Shown: positions 1 through 11,355, counted from the stretch's first letter. The stretch: 64,000 nt of DNA from Sipunculus nudus (GCA_026874595.1 CM049316.1:6402339-6466338), one strand, 5' to 3'. The notes: a model not told the origin generated them from the letters alone. Numbers and translations: made by a program.

Positions 1-167
1 TTTCTTTGAAGTGATTTCTGCCAAGGCATCCTGGTAAAACATATAGGGTGCTTGCACATCTGAATGATTGAGGAAACCACCAGTGATCAAGGTTGGTTTT
101 ATCTTGAAATTATGATCAAGACATTGTACATACTCTTGTATTTCATCCCAAGCCATGTATCCTTTAT
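1..167 (-). CDS. possible partial exon, unrecognised protein
   Basis: Read on the minus strand, 167 down to 1 is fully open and runs off the window edge. It encodes about 55 residues with a protein-like mix: the start reads KGYMAWDEIQEYVQCLDH and the later part holds LITGGFLNHSDVQAPYMFY. An AG that could be an acceptor lies at 169-168, but the tract before it is not pyrimidine-rich. The same frame also stays open upstream to about 285 through a lysine-rich, low-complexity stretch. I do not recognise the family; a secreted or enzyme domain is possible. The neighbouring DNA on the transcript's 5' side is a decayed 24-bp repeat that has stops in this frame. The composition looks coding, but nothing else proves it. 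Confidence 0.3.
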
Positions 168-180
168 CTGTTTTATTTGA

Positions 181-600
181 TCTGGTATGTTTGTTCAACT
201 TATTTAATCTTGCTTTTTGTTCTTGCTTTTTGTTCTTGCTTTTCTGTTCGAGCTTTTTTAGATCTTGCTTTCTTGTTCAATCTTATTTGATCTGGTTTTG
301 ATCTGGTTTTATTTGATCTGGAATTTTGCTTAAGTTTTGATCTGTTTTTTTGTTCAGGTTTTGATCTTGATTTTCGCTTAGGTTTTGATGTGAAATTTTG
401 CTCGTTTGATCTGGATTTTTGCTCAGGTTTTGATCTGGATTTTTGCTCTGGATTTTGCTCAGGTTTTACTCTGGAGTTTTGCTCAGGTTTTGATCTGGTT
501 ATTTTTGTCCGAGTTTTGTTTGATCTGGAGTTTTTGTTTAAGTTATGTTTGATTTAGCTTGTATAGTATCTGGCCTTTTTGTTCGTGAAATTTTTATCTG
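181..600. repeat. degenerate 24-bp minisatellite
   Basis: The motif TTTGATCTGGATTTTTGCTC recurs with small indels about fifteen times. On the minus strand a full unit reads as the eight residues PDQNLSKN, since 24 is a multiple of three, and parts of it are open for over 30 codons. In-frame stops near 283, 285 and 466 break it, so I call it a repeat, not a coding repeat. Confidence 0.6.
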
Positions 601-706
601 AGTTTGGTGGAGGTTATATACCAACCCTAGCAGGTATCTGAAAAAGAAACAAAAAAATTATATTGTTGGTAAATTTTAAATAAAAAGTGTTTAAAGAATC
701 AAAAGG

Positions 707-892
707 ATGTCGAATTTCACCTTCCTGAAACATATCAGTTTTGTGCTAACATTTCTTTCATCGCTGCAGGCAGCTACCTGTCCTAATGGTATGAAAGCTG
801 TAAACCGCCTGAGTAACGCGTGGTCTAAAAAGACTGTTTTGTCCTACATGGCTTCTTGTTGTTTTCCCAAGCGCAATACTAATGTGGTTTGA
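707..892 (+). CDS. short ORF with signal-peptide-like start, doubtful
   Basis: A 61-residue frame begins MSNFTFLKHISFVLTFLSSL, which looks like a secretory signal, followed by a short part with three cysteines and a lysine/arginine-rich tail. A good acceptor-like tract (tttcatcgctgcag) sits inside it and ends at 769, so the same DNA could be a terminal exon starting at 770 and using the last 40 codons. I do not recognise the sequence. Frames of this size are expected by chance. Confidence 0.15.
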   Translation: MSNFTFLKHISFVLTFLSSLQAATCPNGMKAVNRLSNAWSKKTVLSYMASCCFPKRNTNVV

Positions 893-1094
893 AAATGACA
901 AAATAGCCGTTGAAAATGGCAAAGTTTATGGTTAATGCCTATAATCCTGTTGTAAAACCTGGTTCCGGTTTTAGCATAAAAGTTGCAAAGTCACAGCAAA
1001 TATGTCAGATGTCGTACATGGTTTTTTAGTGAAGTTAAATAAAAAAGGACACCTTTGGCTTTGATAGGTAGGTTTAATTCTCACTACAAGTCGA

Positions 1095-1560
1095 GAATGA
1101 ACTTTAAACCTAAGCTGGGTTGGAAACTGTACAAATGTTGTTCGTTGAGTGCTAATTACTGGCATATAAATTAAAATATGGTTAAATTAAAAAATTTAAT
1201 AGCTGTGCTAAATATTGTCACTGTACATCAGTCTCTTAAGTTTAAATGAAATACCTTAATATGTAAGAAAATGGAGCAATGAGCGAAACAAAACAAAAAA
1301 TTATCAGGACTTGTTCATTGACAACCGGAGCCTGTGACCTTCATCTTTGGATTCCTAATCCCTGTATGCAATACATATGTGAAATACAAAAGCGATAGGG
1401 TAGGGCATAAGTGGTAGCAAAGTTATAAAGAGTTAACAAAACTTTAACCTGAGGCTGAGCTGTGTTTACAAATTCCAGAAATTAAAATATGGAAAAAGTG
1501 TTAATACCTGTGCTAGGTATTGTCACTGTACATCAGTGTATTAAGTTTAACTGGAATTTC
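1095..1560. repeat. diverged two-copy tandem repeat
   Basis: The string TATTGTCACTGTACATCAGT occurs at 1213 and, in close form, at 1518. Both are flanked by similar text (ACTTTAAACCT upstream, TTAAGTTTAA downstream), so two diverged copies lie about 305-340 bp apart. Confidence 0.5.
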
Positions 1561-1739
1561 CTCTTTAGCAATATACAAAATGTATAAGCAATATTGCCAA
1601 TAGCACTGAGCAGTATCATGTAGCACATTTCAAGACCAAATAAATGAAAATCACTATTTACATGAACAAACAGACACCAAAGAGTTTTAAAATACAACAT
1701 ATTTAATCATTTTACAGTAAATCAGCGTCTTTATTTCAG

Positions 1740-1922
1740 TTAAATCTTCCATCAAGGATTCTATCACGTGTCATCATTGTTCGACCACAAGCCAAATTTC
1801 AAACAGTTGAGCTGCCTGAATATCCTGATTATCACCCAACCTCGTCACTTGGATTTGTAAGCAACAAAGAATTTCTTCAAAACCTAATGAACATAATCAA
1901 TCGATGGCGTTGTATCCTATAA
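1740..1922 (+). CDS. candidate 3'-terminal exon, unrecognised protein
   Basis: A classical acceptor (gcgtctttatttcag) ends at 1739. The frame that follows is open for 60 codons to a TAA at 1920-1922 and starts LNLPSRILSRVIIVRPQAKF; its middle holds VELPEYPDYHPTSS and its end is NIINRWRCIL. The residue mix, with prolines, aromatics and charged residues spread evenly, is protein-like. An ATTAAA lies about 30 bases after the stop (near 1951). No family is recognised. If real it is the last exon of a plus-strand gene whose other exons lie upstream, outside or hidden in this window. Chance open frames of this size next to an acceptor are possible, so confidence is limited. Confidence 0.35.
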   Translation, partial: LNLPSRILSRVIIVRPQAKFQTVELPEYPDYHPTSSLGFVSNKEFLQNLMNIINRWRCIL

Positions 1923-3124
1923 CTCCACTACATGAATTATTGCCTCATTGAATTAAAAAATTGTAAAAAGCAAATGTCCGCACCTTGTTCCCGCCTGTTT
2001 CTCCCTCACGGCCTCAGCCACGAAACACGTGTGACTGAAAATGTAACCAAGTTACACTGAGTGCACCACCGTACACTGACTGTTTAAATAAGCAGTTCAC
2101 TGCTTCGAGTGCTTCGTTTGGAAGCTCTAGACAAGTTTTTTAACACTGTTCAAGGTTGACAATGCAGTCAAGAATGTTCTTGCCAAGCTTCTACAAGTCC
2201 ACAACAGGGCTCACGAGTCACGAGACCTTTCCCCTTTGACTAAAATCGGACGTCCAATGTTAAAATATCATCGTCCCGTCCCCCAACACGGGACCGACGT
2301 GTGATGTCAAATTACAAGAATTCTTTCATTAGGAACCTCCATATGGCGCAACAACTCAATTAAGTATTTTTAAAAAAGGTCACACTGATACAATTCTGAA
2401 CTTGTGCCCACTGCTGATCGGCCGTTGCAGAATCTACCCCAGCTCGAGCGCCACCGTGTATCCGTGTAAGAGACTAAGTCGTAATGCAGACTGAAACATG
2501 GACGTCGAAAATTGGATGTCGGGATCAATATGAAAATATCACATGTCACAAAACGTGGGCTTAAATTTTTGAACCAACCAGCATTTAAAAATAAAAATAA
2601 TTGAACATAAAAGTCAATGTTGCATTTTGTTATATAATTTCAAAATAATTATCACGACATATCATACAGATATCCACTTGATGAGTAGTTATTAGAGAGT
2701 GAACTTAATGTTCCACTGTGATAGAAAAGGTACGTGATGCAACAAGTCAAAATTATAAAATTAATAAGTGCACTAAGTGGTAGAAAAATATGAAAAGCAA
2801 CAAGGTCTTTTGAGTATTTTGTGTTGTTTGGAAATAACATTATAATGACCATATTATTTGCAAATACTATATAATAATAAATATTGAAATCAGACTCACA
2901 TTCAAGACTTGAAGGCAATTGATAAGAATATGTTTGCACTTTGATGATAGTATATCTAGCTATTAAAGATGGTGTGTTTATTTATTATTTCTCTTATTAT
3001 CACTTATTACAGAAGGCATATTGGCTGTATATACACCATCACTAAATATGACATTCAGGGCACATGCTTAATTTAAAATTCAATGTGTTAATAAAACAAC
3101 ATACAGTAACTACACAGACATATA
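1923..3124. other. no gene seen
   Basis: AT-rich sequence with a moderately GC-richer patch at 1980-2520. I see no open frame with family resemblance and no transposon ends. The 95-codon minus frame at 2652-2939 is rich in I, L, S and Y and looks like chance in AT-rich DNA. Confidence 0.5.
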
Positions 3125-4099
3125 CAGTGAAACTCCTACTTGCGGACAACTCAGTAAGGCGGACAACTCACTAATGCGGACACTAAATCTCAGTCCCTTC
3201 AATGTTTCCTCTATATTATGTTTAACGTAAACTCAGTAAAGCGGACAACTCACTATCCCGGGCAAACGGACAAACCTTCCCGTCCCGCCAGCAAAAACAG
3301 TACATATTATGACCCTCTAAAGCGGACAGACCTCGCGAGTTCTAGTTTTGTTCATATATTTTCCGGGAGATGGCGCTCCGAGGTCATGACCTCGTATGAC
3401 CTGTTTTGGTCAAAACGACAGCCCGGGGACAAGCGTAATTTGGTGAACCATTGGAATGTTATGTGTAAATATACAGTATCGAAATTGTTGTTTATTTCTA
3501 TAAATGTGTTGATAACAAAATCATTATTAAATTAAGATTGGCAGGTCAATCAGGAAAAAATAAGCTTTCAAATCATCAAAGACTGCCGTTTGTGCTTTGT
3601 GATCGGGGTCCGGCCCGGAGAGCCGTAATTATAGTTTGTGACAGTTTGCCCCTTCGTTATGGTGAATGAGTGGTGAAGACTTTATCCTTTAATAAATAAT
3701 CATGCTGTCCGGATGCTGTCAATAATTAATCTTCAATATGCCTCGTGCAACCATTCATGAACTGCCGCTTTCTTAGAAGATGAAGCATGGTACGTCGAAG
3801 GGAAACTGCCAAGATTAGTTTGCAAGGCCTAGATGATGTTTGTCTTTCTTTCTTTTTTAAATTATTTTAAATTATATTTTTTAAATTGCAAGTGCATATT
3901 TAAGCTATTTTGAAAATGATTTAAATCAAATTTATGTAGCCTATTTCAAATTAGGCGTACATTTAATGAAAAGATAGGATATCAGAAACATTCAATGACC
4001 AATTGACGCAATATGCCAAACTCCTCTAAACAGGACAACTCACTAATACGGACAAAATCCTCCAGTCCCTTGAGTGTCCGGCTTAGGGGAGTTTAACTG
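3125..4099. mobile_element. non-autonomous pogo/Tigger-like DNA transposon
   Basis: The left end reads CAGTGAAACTCC and the right end, inverted, reads CAGTTAAACTCC; both ends are followed by CGGACA-rich subterminal sequence. The element is flanked by TA on both sides (3123-3124 and 4100-4101), the target site of the Tc1/mariner-pogo superfamily. A subterminal block, GGACAACTCACTAAT, occurs near both ends in the same orientation (near 3160 and 4031). The 975-bp interior has no transposase-like frame, so it must have been moved by another copy. Confidence 0.85.
3381..3402 (-). promoter_or_regulatory. nuclear-receptor-type half-site cluster
   Basis: AGGTCATGACCT (3381-3392) is a perfect palindrome of two AGGTCA half-sites with no spacer, the form known as TREpal. 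A third half-site, TGACCT at 3397-3402, lies four bases beyond the second, making on the minus strand a direct repeat with 4-bp spacing (DR4). Both are classical binding layouts for nuclear receptors. The cluster lies inside the pogo element. Binding is inferred from the motif only. Confidence 0.35.
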
Positions 4100-4281
4100 T
4101 ACTAGTATTCATTGAAATGGTTGATATTTGTAATTAAGAATGTAACAAATATTCAGCTTATATTAAACTGGTGATACGTAGATTAACCAACATCTAACAT
4201 AAAAAAATAATTCATAAGACAGGGAATTTCTGGTTTTGATATGTAAATTTCAACAACAGCCATGATAAACCAGTTTCTTAA

Positions 4282-5430
4282 GTTTGAAGATTCCAGGTCC
4301 AGTGGTTACGATTTGTGTCCTGTTAACAGATGACAGTTTCATTGCAGGTCTAAAAAAAAAAAAAGAGAAAAAAATTCGTAAAAATTGGAAAAAAATACAG
4401 GTGGCGCCACCAGTCTGCAGGAAGTGATGGAACAGCCGATGATCAATATTCATGCAAAGAATCATGGTGATCAATGCAGTAGTTATTCAGATACTTGAGC
4501 TTTTGTATCAAATTTTGCGCTATTCTGGGGGGTACTTCAGAGCCCCATAGCTCAAGGGATATGGGTAACAGAGATCTAATTTCAGGTTTTGAAGGAGATT
4601 TTTCATGGACCTCCCTGGACATTAAGTTTGAAGATTCCTGGTCCAGTGGTTACGATTTGTGCTCTGTTAACAGATGACAGTTTCATTGCAGGTCTGAAAA
4701 AAAGGAGAAAAAATTCGTAAAAATTGGAAAAATACAGGTGGCGCCACCAGTCTGCAGGAAGTGATGGAACATCCGATGATCAATATTCATGCAAAGAATC
4801 ATGGTGATCAATGCAGTAGTTATTCAGATACTTGAGCTTTTATATCAAATTTTGCGCTATTCTGGGGGGTACTTCAGAGCCCCATAGCTCGGAGGATATG
4901 GGTAACAGAGACCTAATTTCAGGTTTTGAAGGAGATTTTTCATTGACCTCCTTGGATATTAAGTTTGAAGATTTCAGGTCCAGTGGTTACGATTTGTGCC
5001 CTGTTAACAGATGACAGTTTCATTGCAGGTCTGACAAAAAAGAGAAAAAAAATCGTAAAAATTGGAAAAAATACAGGTGGCGCCACCAGTCTGCAGGAAG
5101 TGATGGAACATCCGATGATCAATATTCATGCAAAGAATCATGGTGATCAATGCAGTAGTTATTCAGATACTTGAGCTTTTGTGTCATATTTTGCATTATT
5201 CTGGGGGGGGGGGGGTACTTCGGAGCCCCATAGCTCAAAGGATATGGGTAACAGAGACCTAATTTCAGGTTTCCAAGGAGATTTTTCATGGACCTCCCTT
5301 GATGTGAAGTTTGAAGATTTCAGGTCCAGCGGTTACGATTTGTGCCCTGTTAACGGACGGCCAGACGGCCGGACGACGGACAAAGAGTGATCGCTATAGC
5401 TCAGATGACTTTCAGTCAGCTGAGCTAAAA
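4282..5430. repeat. tandem repeat element, ~340-bp unit, about 3.2 copies
   Basis: The phrase GTTTGAAGATTYCNGGTCCA recurs at 4282, 4626, 4963 and 5309, giving periods of 344, 337 and 346 bp. Each unit holds the same blocks: an A-rich run, GGTGGCGCCACCAGTCTGCA, a GATCAATATTCATGC block and a G-run (13-14 G in the third copy near 5203). After the last partial copy the sequence switches to GACGG-rich text and ends in a hairpin and GAGCTAAAA. A tandem core followed by a terminal hairpin resembles Helitron-related tandem-core elements described from molluscs; that classification is inference. Several 60-74-codon frames inside are repeats of one another and are not genes. Confidence 0.75.
5397..5427. 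other. terminal hairpin of the tandem element
   Basis: TAGCTCAGATGACT (5397-5410), a 3-base loop, and AGTCAGCTGAGCTA (5414-5427) form a 14-bp stem with one mismatch. It sits directly after the GACGG-rich tail of the 4.3-5.4 kb repeat element and before AAAACG, where the element probably ends. Confidence 0.6.
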
Positions 5431-7684
5431 CGTTACAATCGACTAAACAAAATATGATATTGATTCACTACGTTAAATTGGTTAAAGATAATGACAAAAA
5501 TAGTAAACCATGTTCTTGATAAAACTGGAATAAGATTCTATATAATGAATTGCAGTAAATATAACCAGTCTTTGAATAGTAAGTGAACAACAATTAGAGC
5601 TGTTGATCATTTTATTCAGTATACTCATACAATACCTCACGGAGATTTAATTCGTAACTTGTGCGTCGATCCTGCATTCCGTTAAAGGAATAAAATATAC
5701 ATCCTCCAGATAAAAACTGTCAAACATCGTCTCGGGTGTATATTTAACATTACCTCACATTCCTACTGAGTAAATCAGTCATACTGTATTTTTAAACACC
5801 TACTCGTGTATAAAAGGTGCTTTAAACGAAGATGTGGTCTTGTTTGTGTAAGAGAGAGGGAGGCGGATTGGATAAGGAGTTATTGAGCAATATCTAGATT
5901 CAGTAGTCATATCACAAAGTTCAAAGGACCCGCCGTGATTTTGCTTTTGTGAACGTTTACCGCGTGTCAGATGAAGTTATCTCATGGCTGAAGACCATTT
6001 TGTTTTCATCGGTTCTTTTAAATTTAATGCTTAAGGTAAAGTGAATTAATGTTTCCATGAATATTTCTGAAAAAAAAGACTGGGAGACAAACCACTTTAC
6101 AGCACCACTAACTTCACAATGGAACAATCTTAAATAAAGAAAACCCTGTAATATAAACTAAATATGCAGTACAAGTGCTACGTACCGTGTGCAAATACGT
6201 CTACATCCCAATCACGTGACCTCATAGTTAGCGAATGTCACACAATATGGCGGTCCCTGTTTATGTGAGGATGCTGATATGGTCGAAGCCTAGAAACAGT
6301 TGTAGTGTATAGTTAATGCTTCCATGGTTACTATTGTCAATAGAAAACACACTATTCAGTTAGCCCAATCCATTATTTTCACCATATGGCATATACACAA
6401 TTTTTTTTGTTACAGCCTTGACATATGTAAACACAAAGTTCCTTTCAAGCTTCACGTGTAACTTAATCAACCTGACGTGCCGGTTACGTCAGAACACGAG
6501 TATGCGTACAAACACGGTGACCCATGTAAGACATCTGCTTGTCTTGATAACTGCCTACTGGCTCATTAAAATAACGACTAAATGATACCACGATCTTTGC
6601 TACAAAATCACCGATGCTCTTCTGTATATATAGTAATGTAGTTATATTTCAAACAATTTGAGCAGGTGTTCTGGAAACCAATTTCTCTTGACATAAATCC
6701 GTCTATAAATGTACAGTACTTCATATGATTCCCACCGTCGTGTAAGTTTAGTTGCAGAAGTCAGGCAATACTGTAACAGCCTTCCAATGTATAGAAAAAA
6801 CGATATGTTCACTCACATTCCGAGTCAGGGATCTCTGAGAGGAGACTATCAGTAGTCTTGATCTGGCTGTTGTTTGGAATTGCACCTTATTTACAAAACA
6901 AAACAAAAAAGAGTACCTTGCGTTTCGTTGCATCACCTTTTGAAATCTTACTTTCCTTACCAACACACAATGCTCCTTGTATGTAAACAGGCAGTTTATA
7001 TCATGTATCAATGTATATCATATAAAACAATACGTGGCAAGCAGGAAGAATGTGTATTAACTGTATCCGATACTCCGGCCATGTACCTGATATTCTCTAG
7101 AGGACTAAAAATCGCTCGGTACAAACTTTCTGTTTTTCACATGATAATTATCAATTGCCACATTTCTTCGAGATACACTAATATATCCCTTAAAAAGGCC
7201 ACGCATACAAAATTGGTCAGATAATGACAATTAACCTCTCAACAGTAGCATAGTGAATACACAAGAGAGGGCCTTTCAGTCTCCCAGTGGCATCAGAGGT
7301 CTTGATCTGGTCTTCTATTGCCAGGTCATAGCGTGCACGCTTAAAACGTCTTCACTATAAAGACTGGCTTTCTCTGGCTCAAACCTGTCTTCAAAATAGG
7401 ATTGGCCTATTCACAACGAGTCATATTTTAGTCACATCAGTCAATATAAGACTGATCTCTCGCGGATTCATAGTGTAGTCGCATCAGTCCTCACTATAAG
7501 ACTGACCTTCTCTCGCTGAGATTCGGCAGCCCAGCTACGGAGCTGTTTTTTGCGGTGTCTCCTGCAGTCGCTGTGTGTAAGGTCCCCACGAGAAACAACA
7601 CCTTTAAGTTTAGTCCCGGCCTCAGGCGTTCTGTCCCTCAGAGCGGGCGCTCCATTGTTTACCCGTGCATTATGCATATATGTC
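5431..7684. other. no gene seen; possible promoter motifs near 6.2 kb
   Basis: AT-rich DNA without recognisable coding frames. The overlapping frames at 6748-7011 (minus) and 6874-7224 (plus) have no family resemblance. The motif group at 6208-6253 is listed separately. At 7340-7500 a phrase close to CACTATAAGACTGA with CTCTC nearby recurs three times in degenerate form. The part nearest 7690 is probably 3' flank or untranslated sequence of the receptor gene. Confidence 0.4.
6208..6253. promoter_or_regulatory. CCAAT / CACGTGAC / ATGGCGG motif group
   Basis: CCAATCACGTGAC at 6208-6220 joins a CCAAT box to a CACGTGAC E-box, and ATATGGCGG at 6245-6253 resembles a YY1 site. This grouping occurs at many TATA-less animal promoters. 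No exon with a clear start is seen beside it, so the call is tentative. Confidence 0.2.
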
Positions 7685-7692
7685 TTTAATTG

Positions 7693-8564
7693 TCATAAAT
7701 CATTCGATCTGTCCGTTCTGACGAACTTTTTGCAGTTCTGGCCCACGGGGATACAGGCCTTGTAGCGCATGAACCGTTCTTGTGTCCGCGCGTGCGTAGA
7801 AATGCCATGATGGCGGTCAGAGGACGAGGACGAGGCAGAAAAATGTAACCACAATGGATACTTCCGGGGCGGAGGGTTCTTGCGGCAACCTTTACAACCA
7901 AAAGCTCGTCGGAAGGCACGTCGGAACTTGGTAGAGATAATGTTGTACATGAGTGGATTGAGCGAGCTGTTCAAATAAAACAAGAGACGAACCGAGTAGA
8001 TCAGATTCAAGTAACCTTCGATTCCCAAATGCACCATCCCCTCACTGGCAAAAATACTGCACAGAAGTACAATCCTGACGGGTAAAAGGCAAGAGAAGAA
8101 CACAGTAGCTACTGCGAATAAAATAATGGCGGCCTGTTTGCGGGCGCGATGTTTGGCTGTGGATGAGCAGTTTTCATTGCGAACTCGGGTACTCTCAGAA
8201 ACCAGCTTACGTCCTATGACACCGTACACAATTATCAGAGCAAACAGCGGCACAATAAATAAGACACCGTATATAAAGATGACGTAGACCTTCGCTAGGA
8301 TGGTGTTACTGTAGGTGGTACAAGACATGATCTTTTCCCCGTTTTGGGCCTCTTCCTCATATACCGTCATCACTGCGAACGGAGCGGACACAACGAACGA
8401 GATAATCCAGATGGCTGCAGTGAGCTGCAGGGTGCGTTTGGAGCTGCAGCCGTATTGGGCTTTAAACGGGTGGCAGATGGCAATGTATCGCTCAAAGCTG
8501 ATAGCGCAGATCGTCAGCATGGACGACAGGGCTACTGTGTTCTCAAGGAAAGGCACCACGCGAC
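7693..8564 (-). CDS. neuropeptide GPCR, coding exon 2 (TM3 to C-terminus)
   Basis: This exon encodes residues 120(part)-409 of a class A (rhodopsin-like) receptor that would sit in the plasma membrane and signal through G proteins. An acceptor (ctaatttcag) ends at 8565 on the minus strand; the exon opens with the last two bases of the Cys120 codon, matching the phase-1 donor of exon 1. Visible landmarks: ERY in place of DRY at 144-146, then IAICHPFKAQ; Cys201 in the second extracellular loop, expected to pair with Cys120; TM4 ~165-187, TM5 ~209-235, TM6 ~260-290, TM7 ~302-328 with NPLMY at 322-326; a basic helix 8 with Cys342 and Cys346 as possible palmitoylation sites; a serine-rich tail. 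TM6 has CLLP where most family members have CWxP. The pattern is closest, from memory, to the TRH/ghrelin-receptor-like branch of protostome neuropeptide receptors; the ligand cannot be told. Stop TGA at 7693-7695, with ATTAAA at 7690-7685 just after it. Confidence 0.92.
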
Positions 8565-10199
8565 CTGAAATTAGATTATTTACAAGCATATAAATGTCTG
8601 AATAATAACATCCCTACAACATAAATTTTATGTATGTTAGGTTCTAAATTAGACTCGTGCTATAACGGATACTTTAATCTTTATGAATAAAAGTAATGAT
8701 CATTACTGTTTCCGCTTTGTAATTATATTCGCGATACAATCTTTATTTTACCTTCGCGAGGCAGTTTATTACGTTTTCTCCTTGGTTGGATCCCCTTTGT
8801 ATGTCTATTAGCATTTTGCTCTTTTCGCAGTGAACGGATTTACATGAAATTTGGTCGAGGGTTAAAGAATAATCCATTACATTTTAGAATTACTCTTGGT
8901 CAACCTGATATGATTTTAATATAAAACATTCTTTCTTATCTTGAGTTTATGTGTCAATTTATTATCTGGGCTAATTTATTATCCGGTGAAATTTTGGTGT
9001 CAATCACAGGAAAGCTTGATATGATCCTTTTTTATTTAAAGTTCCTGATAATTATCCCTGTGGCTTAATTTTCTCACATTATATTTGTAAATCCCCTGAT
9101 GAAATGATAAGGGGTTATGGCAATATGATAAAAAAATCAAATCTGTTCCAGCCACGTAGAAATAAGATGAAAAAAAATAGATTCCTCATTTATTATTCAC
9201 ACTTTATACGGAGATTACTTTCAAAGCCCATTTCCCTGAACCATGTCAATGTTTGACAAGACAGCACGATGTTCATCCTAGAAGAGCCCAGTATTTTATC
9301 GTCAATTCCGAGCGTGACCCTTATCAATCAATAACTCATGTTAGTGAGCGTCTGCTGCGTCTAACGGTGTGTACATACCATGTGTTAGCGGGCTGTCACG
9401 TGCGGCTGTCTCCATATGGACAAATAAAATTAATAGCAAATGCGCCCCTTGTTTGCAAACCGACTTTGGTGCTTCCTGTGAATCCATTTTGTTCACAAAG
9501 TGAGTTTGAGCGGAGCAAGGAGGGCTTATATCTTAAAAGGGTATTCCAACCAATTAACTTTGTATGTAAAAGATACTGCGAGGCCATATTTGCCTAGCTT
9601 TCGTTACCGAGCGCTTGTAAGTTAGCTATAATGCCTGCCGATCGAAGGTTGAGTCCATCGGTACACAAACGGTTGCTGAAGCTGGGCGGTCTTTGTCTCA
9701 TTGTTTCCGGCAATATTTTACATCCGTTAGTTCCTGCATCATCACACGGTCAACGCTACTCTGTTTTCCGTATCAAACTGGTTTTCATTTAAAGTTAATT
9801 ACCTTTCATCAACCTGCGCTTATACAAACGTTTATCTCAACCTACCAGTTTATAAAAGGGCATATTATTAGCTGACTGGACAAATACCGATCTTGATTTA
9901 AGGTTTGTTATATATGTGTGCCATTGAGATAAACTTCGGAAATATAATGCTAGAACCCGAATAAGTCATCAGTAGTGATAAAAATGCATAATACACAAAA
10001 GGTGGTATATAATTGTAATACTTGTATCGATAGAAATATAAATGTGAGGTGCTAAAGACTGACCCCAAGCTTCCGCCAACAGGTTTACGTAGGCCATTTC
10101 ATAACATAATAAGTCCTACAATTGTTATTTTTTGCGGAAGTAACCGCCTCCATTATTAATGCTTCTCTTTCTAATTCCATTTCGGTTTGGGACAACGTG

Positions 10200-10530
10200 A
10201 TAGGGCGGTAGCACTCGCTTCTTTTTATTTTATTTTATATCCTGGTGTCCCCCAGACCCGGTGTCTACTAGACCTACAGGTTCTGGATGTGTAATCATTT
10301 TCATTGGACTCGTTTGTGAGTGATACACGGCTGTTGGGTACAGCCTTCCCATTAAGCCTACAGAATGCTAACCTTTGGTTGAGGCCGACCATGAAAGTCT
10401 CACGGCTCCTCCGCTCAGATCTGAATCGTCTTTGAGTCCTGTGCTCTATCACTGGACCACCGAGGCCGGTGGTTACAGAACTGTCGATGGGGTTTCAAGG
10501 TGTTGTAGTCTACCTGGGTATTTCATCTTG
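10200..10530 (-). mobile_element. tRNA-derived SINE
   Basis: On the minus strand a tRNA-like head contains GGTCCAGTGATAGAGCAC (A-box like) and CGATTCAGATC (weak B-box). It is followed by a body with GGCTGTACCCAACAGCCGTG and TATCACTCACAAACGAGT, and a tail ACACCAGGATATAAAATA. The body and tail match the copy at 21.1-21.4 kb, and parts match those at 37.4 and 41.9 kb, so this is a repeated family. Confidence 0.7.
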
Positions 10531-11129
10531 AACGCTGACTTACATGATGGCGGTGTTAAAGACAAGCCCAGAGATCACCAGGATCACCTCGCCAGAAGGT
10601 GAACCATGGCACGATTTTCATTCGTAAACGTACAAGGGCAATTCGAAGATCGGCGATATTACACCTTTATGTTAAATATGTAATACAACAAAGCCGTGTG
10701 TCACAGGAAGTTGAGAAGCCTTGGGACTTACATTCAAAATGTATCACTGGGGTACATCACCTGGTAATGAGGTTTTAAAAGAGTGTACCTAGGCTTCCGG
10801 AGAAGACGGATTCCTTTGAAGGTATTTGATAATAGGTGTGACGAGAAAATTAATCAACTGAGGTTAATTGTGTTTTTGACTACTGCATCTGCCATGGGTA
10901 TCAGTCAGTGAGGGTCATACGGGCGCCACCGGGTTTACATCTGGGCTGATCGGGCTGCACCGCAGGGCATCATTATCTATTTAGGGGCACGGCCTTAGAT
11001 ATTTCATAAAATTTATAATTATTTTAATTCGATTTCGAGCATAAAATTCAGGGACGTGTCTAGAGTAAAATGTTGTTTAAGCTCAAATCCAAGACCAAGT
11101 CGAACATAGACGGGCGTGCCGAACGCGCC

Positions 11130-11355
11130 TGTTACGTAAACCGGCCAGTATTGTAAAAACGGCCAATATTGTAAGAAAACGGCCAAAGGTTTATATTGCC
11201 GGCCAGGATTGTAATAAACTGCCAATATTGTAATAATGGCCAATATCGTAAAAAAGGTCAATATTACATAATGTCCAATGTTGTAACAAAAACAGCCAAG
11301 ATTGCAATAATGTCCAATATTGTAATAAAAAAAAAAAAAAGGCCAGTATTGTGGT
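11130..11355. repeat. short tandem repeat cluster, GGCCAATATTGTAATAA type (copy 1)
   Basis: About ten degenerate units of 17-20 bp resembling GGCCAATATTGTAATAA. The same unit forms clusters at 19.86-20.0 kb and 22.09-22.27 kb. Each unit contains a CCAAT and a near-palindromic CAATATTG. Confidence 0.7.

Noticed and set aside
4495-5390. Several 60-70-codon frames with near-identical sequence
   Set aside because: They are copies produced by the ~340-bp tandem repeat, not a gene family.
9253-9597. 114-codon plus frame within the GPCR intron
   Set aside because: No family resemblance; roughly one frame of that length is expected by chance in the window.
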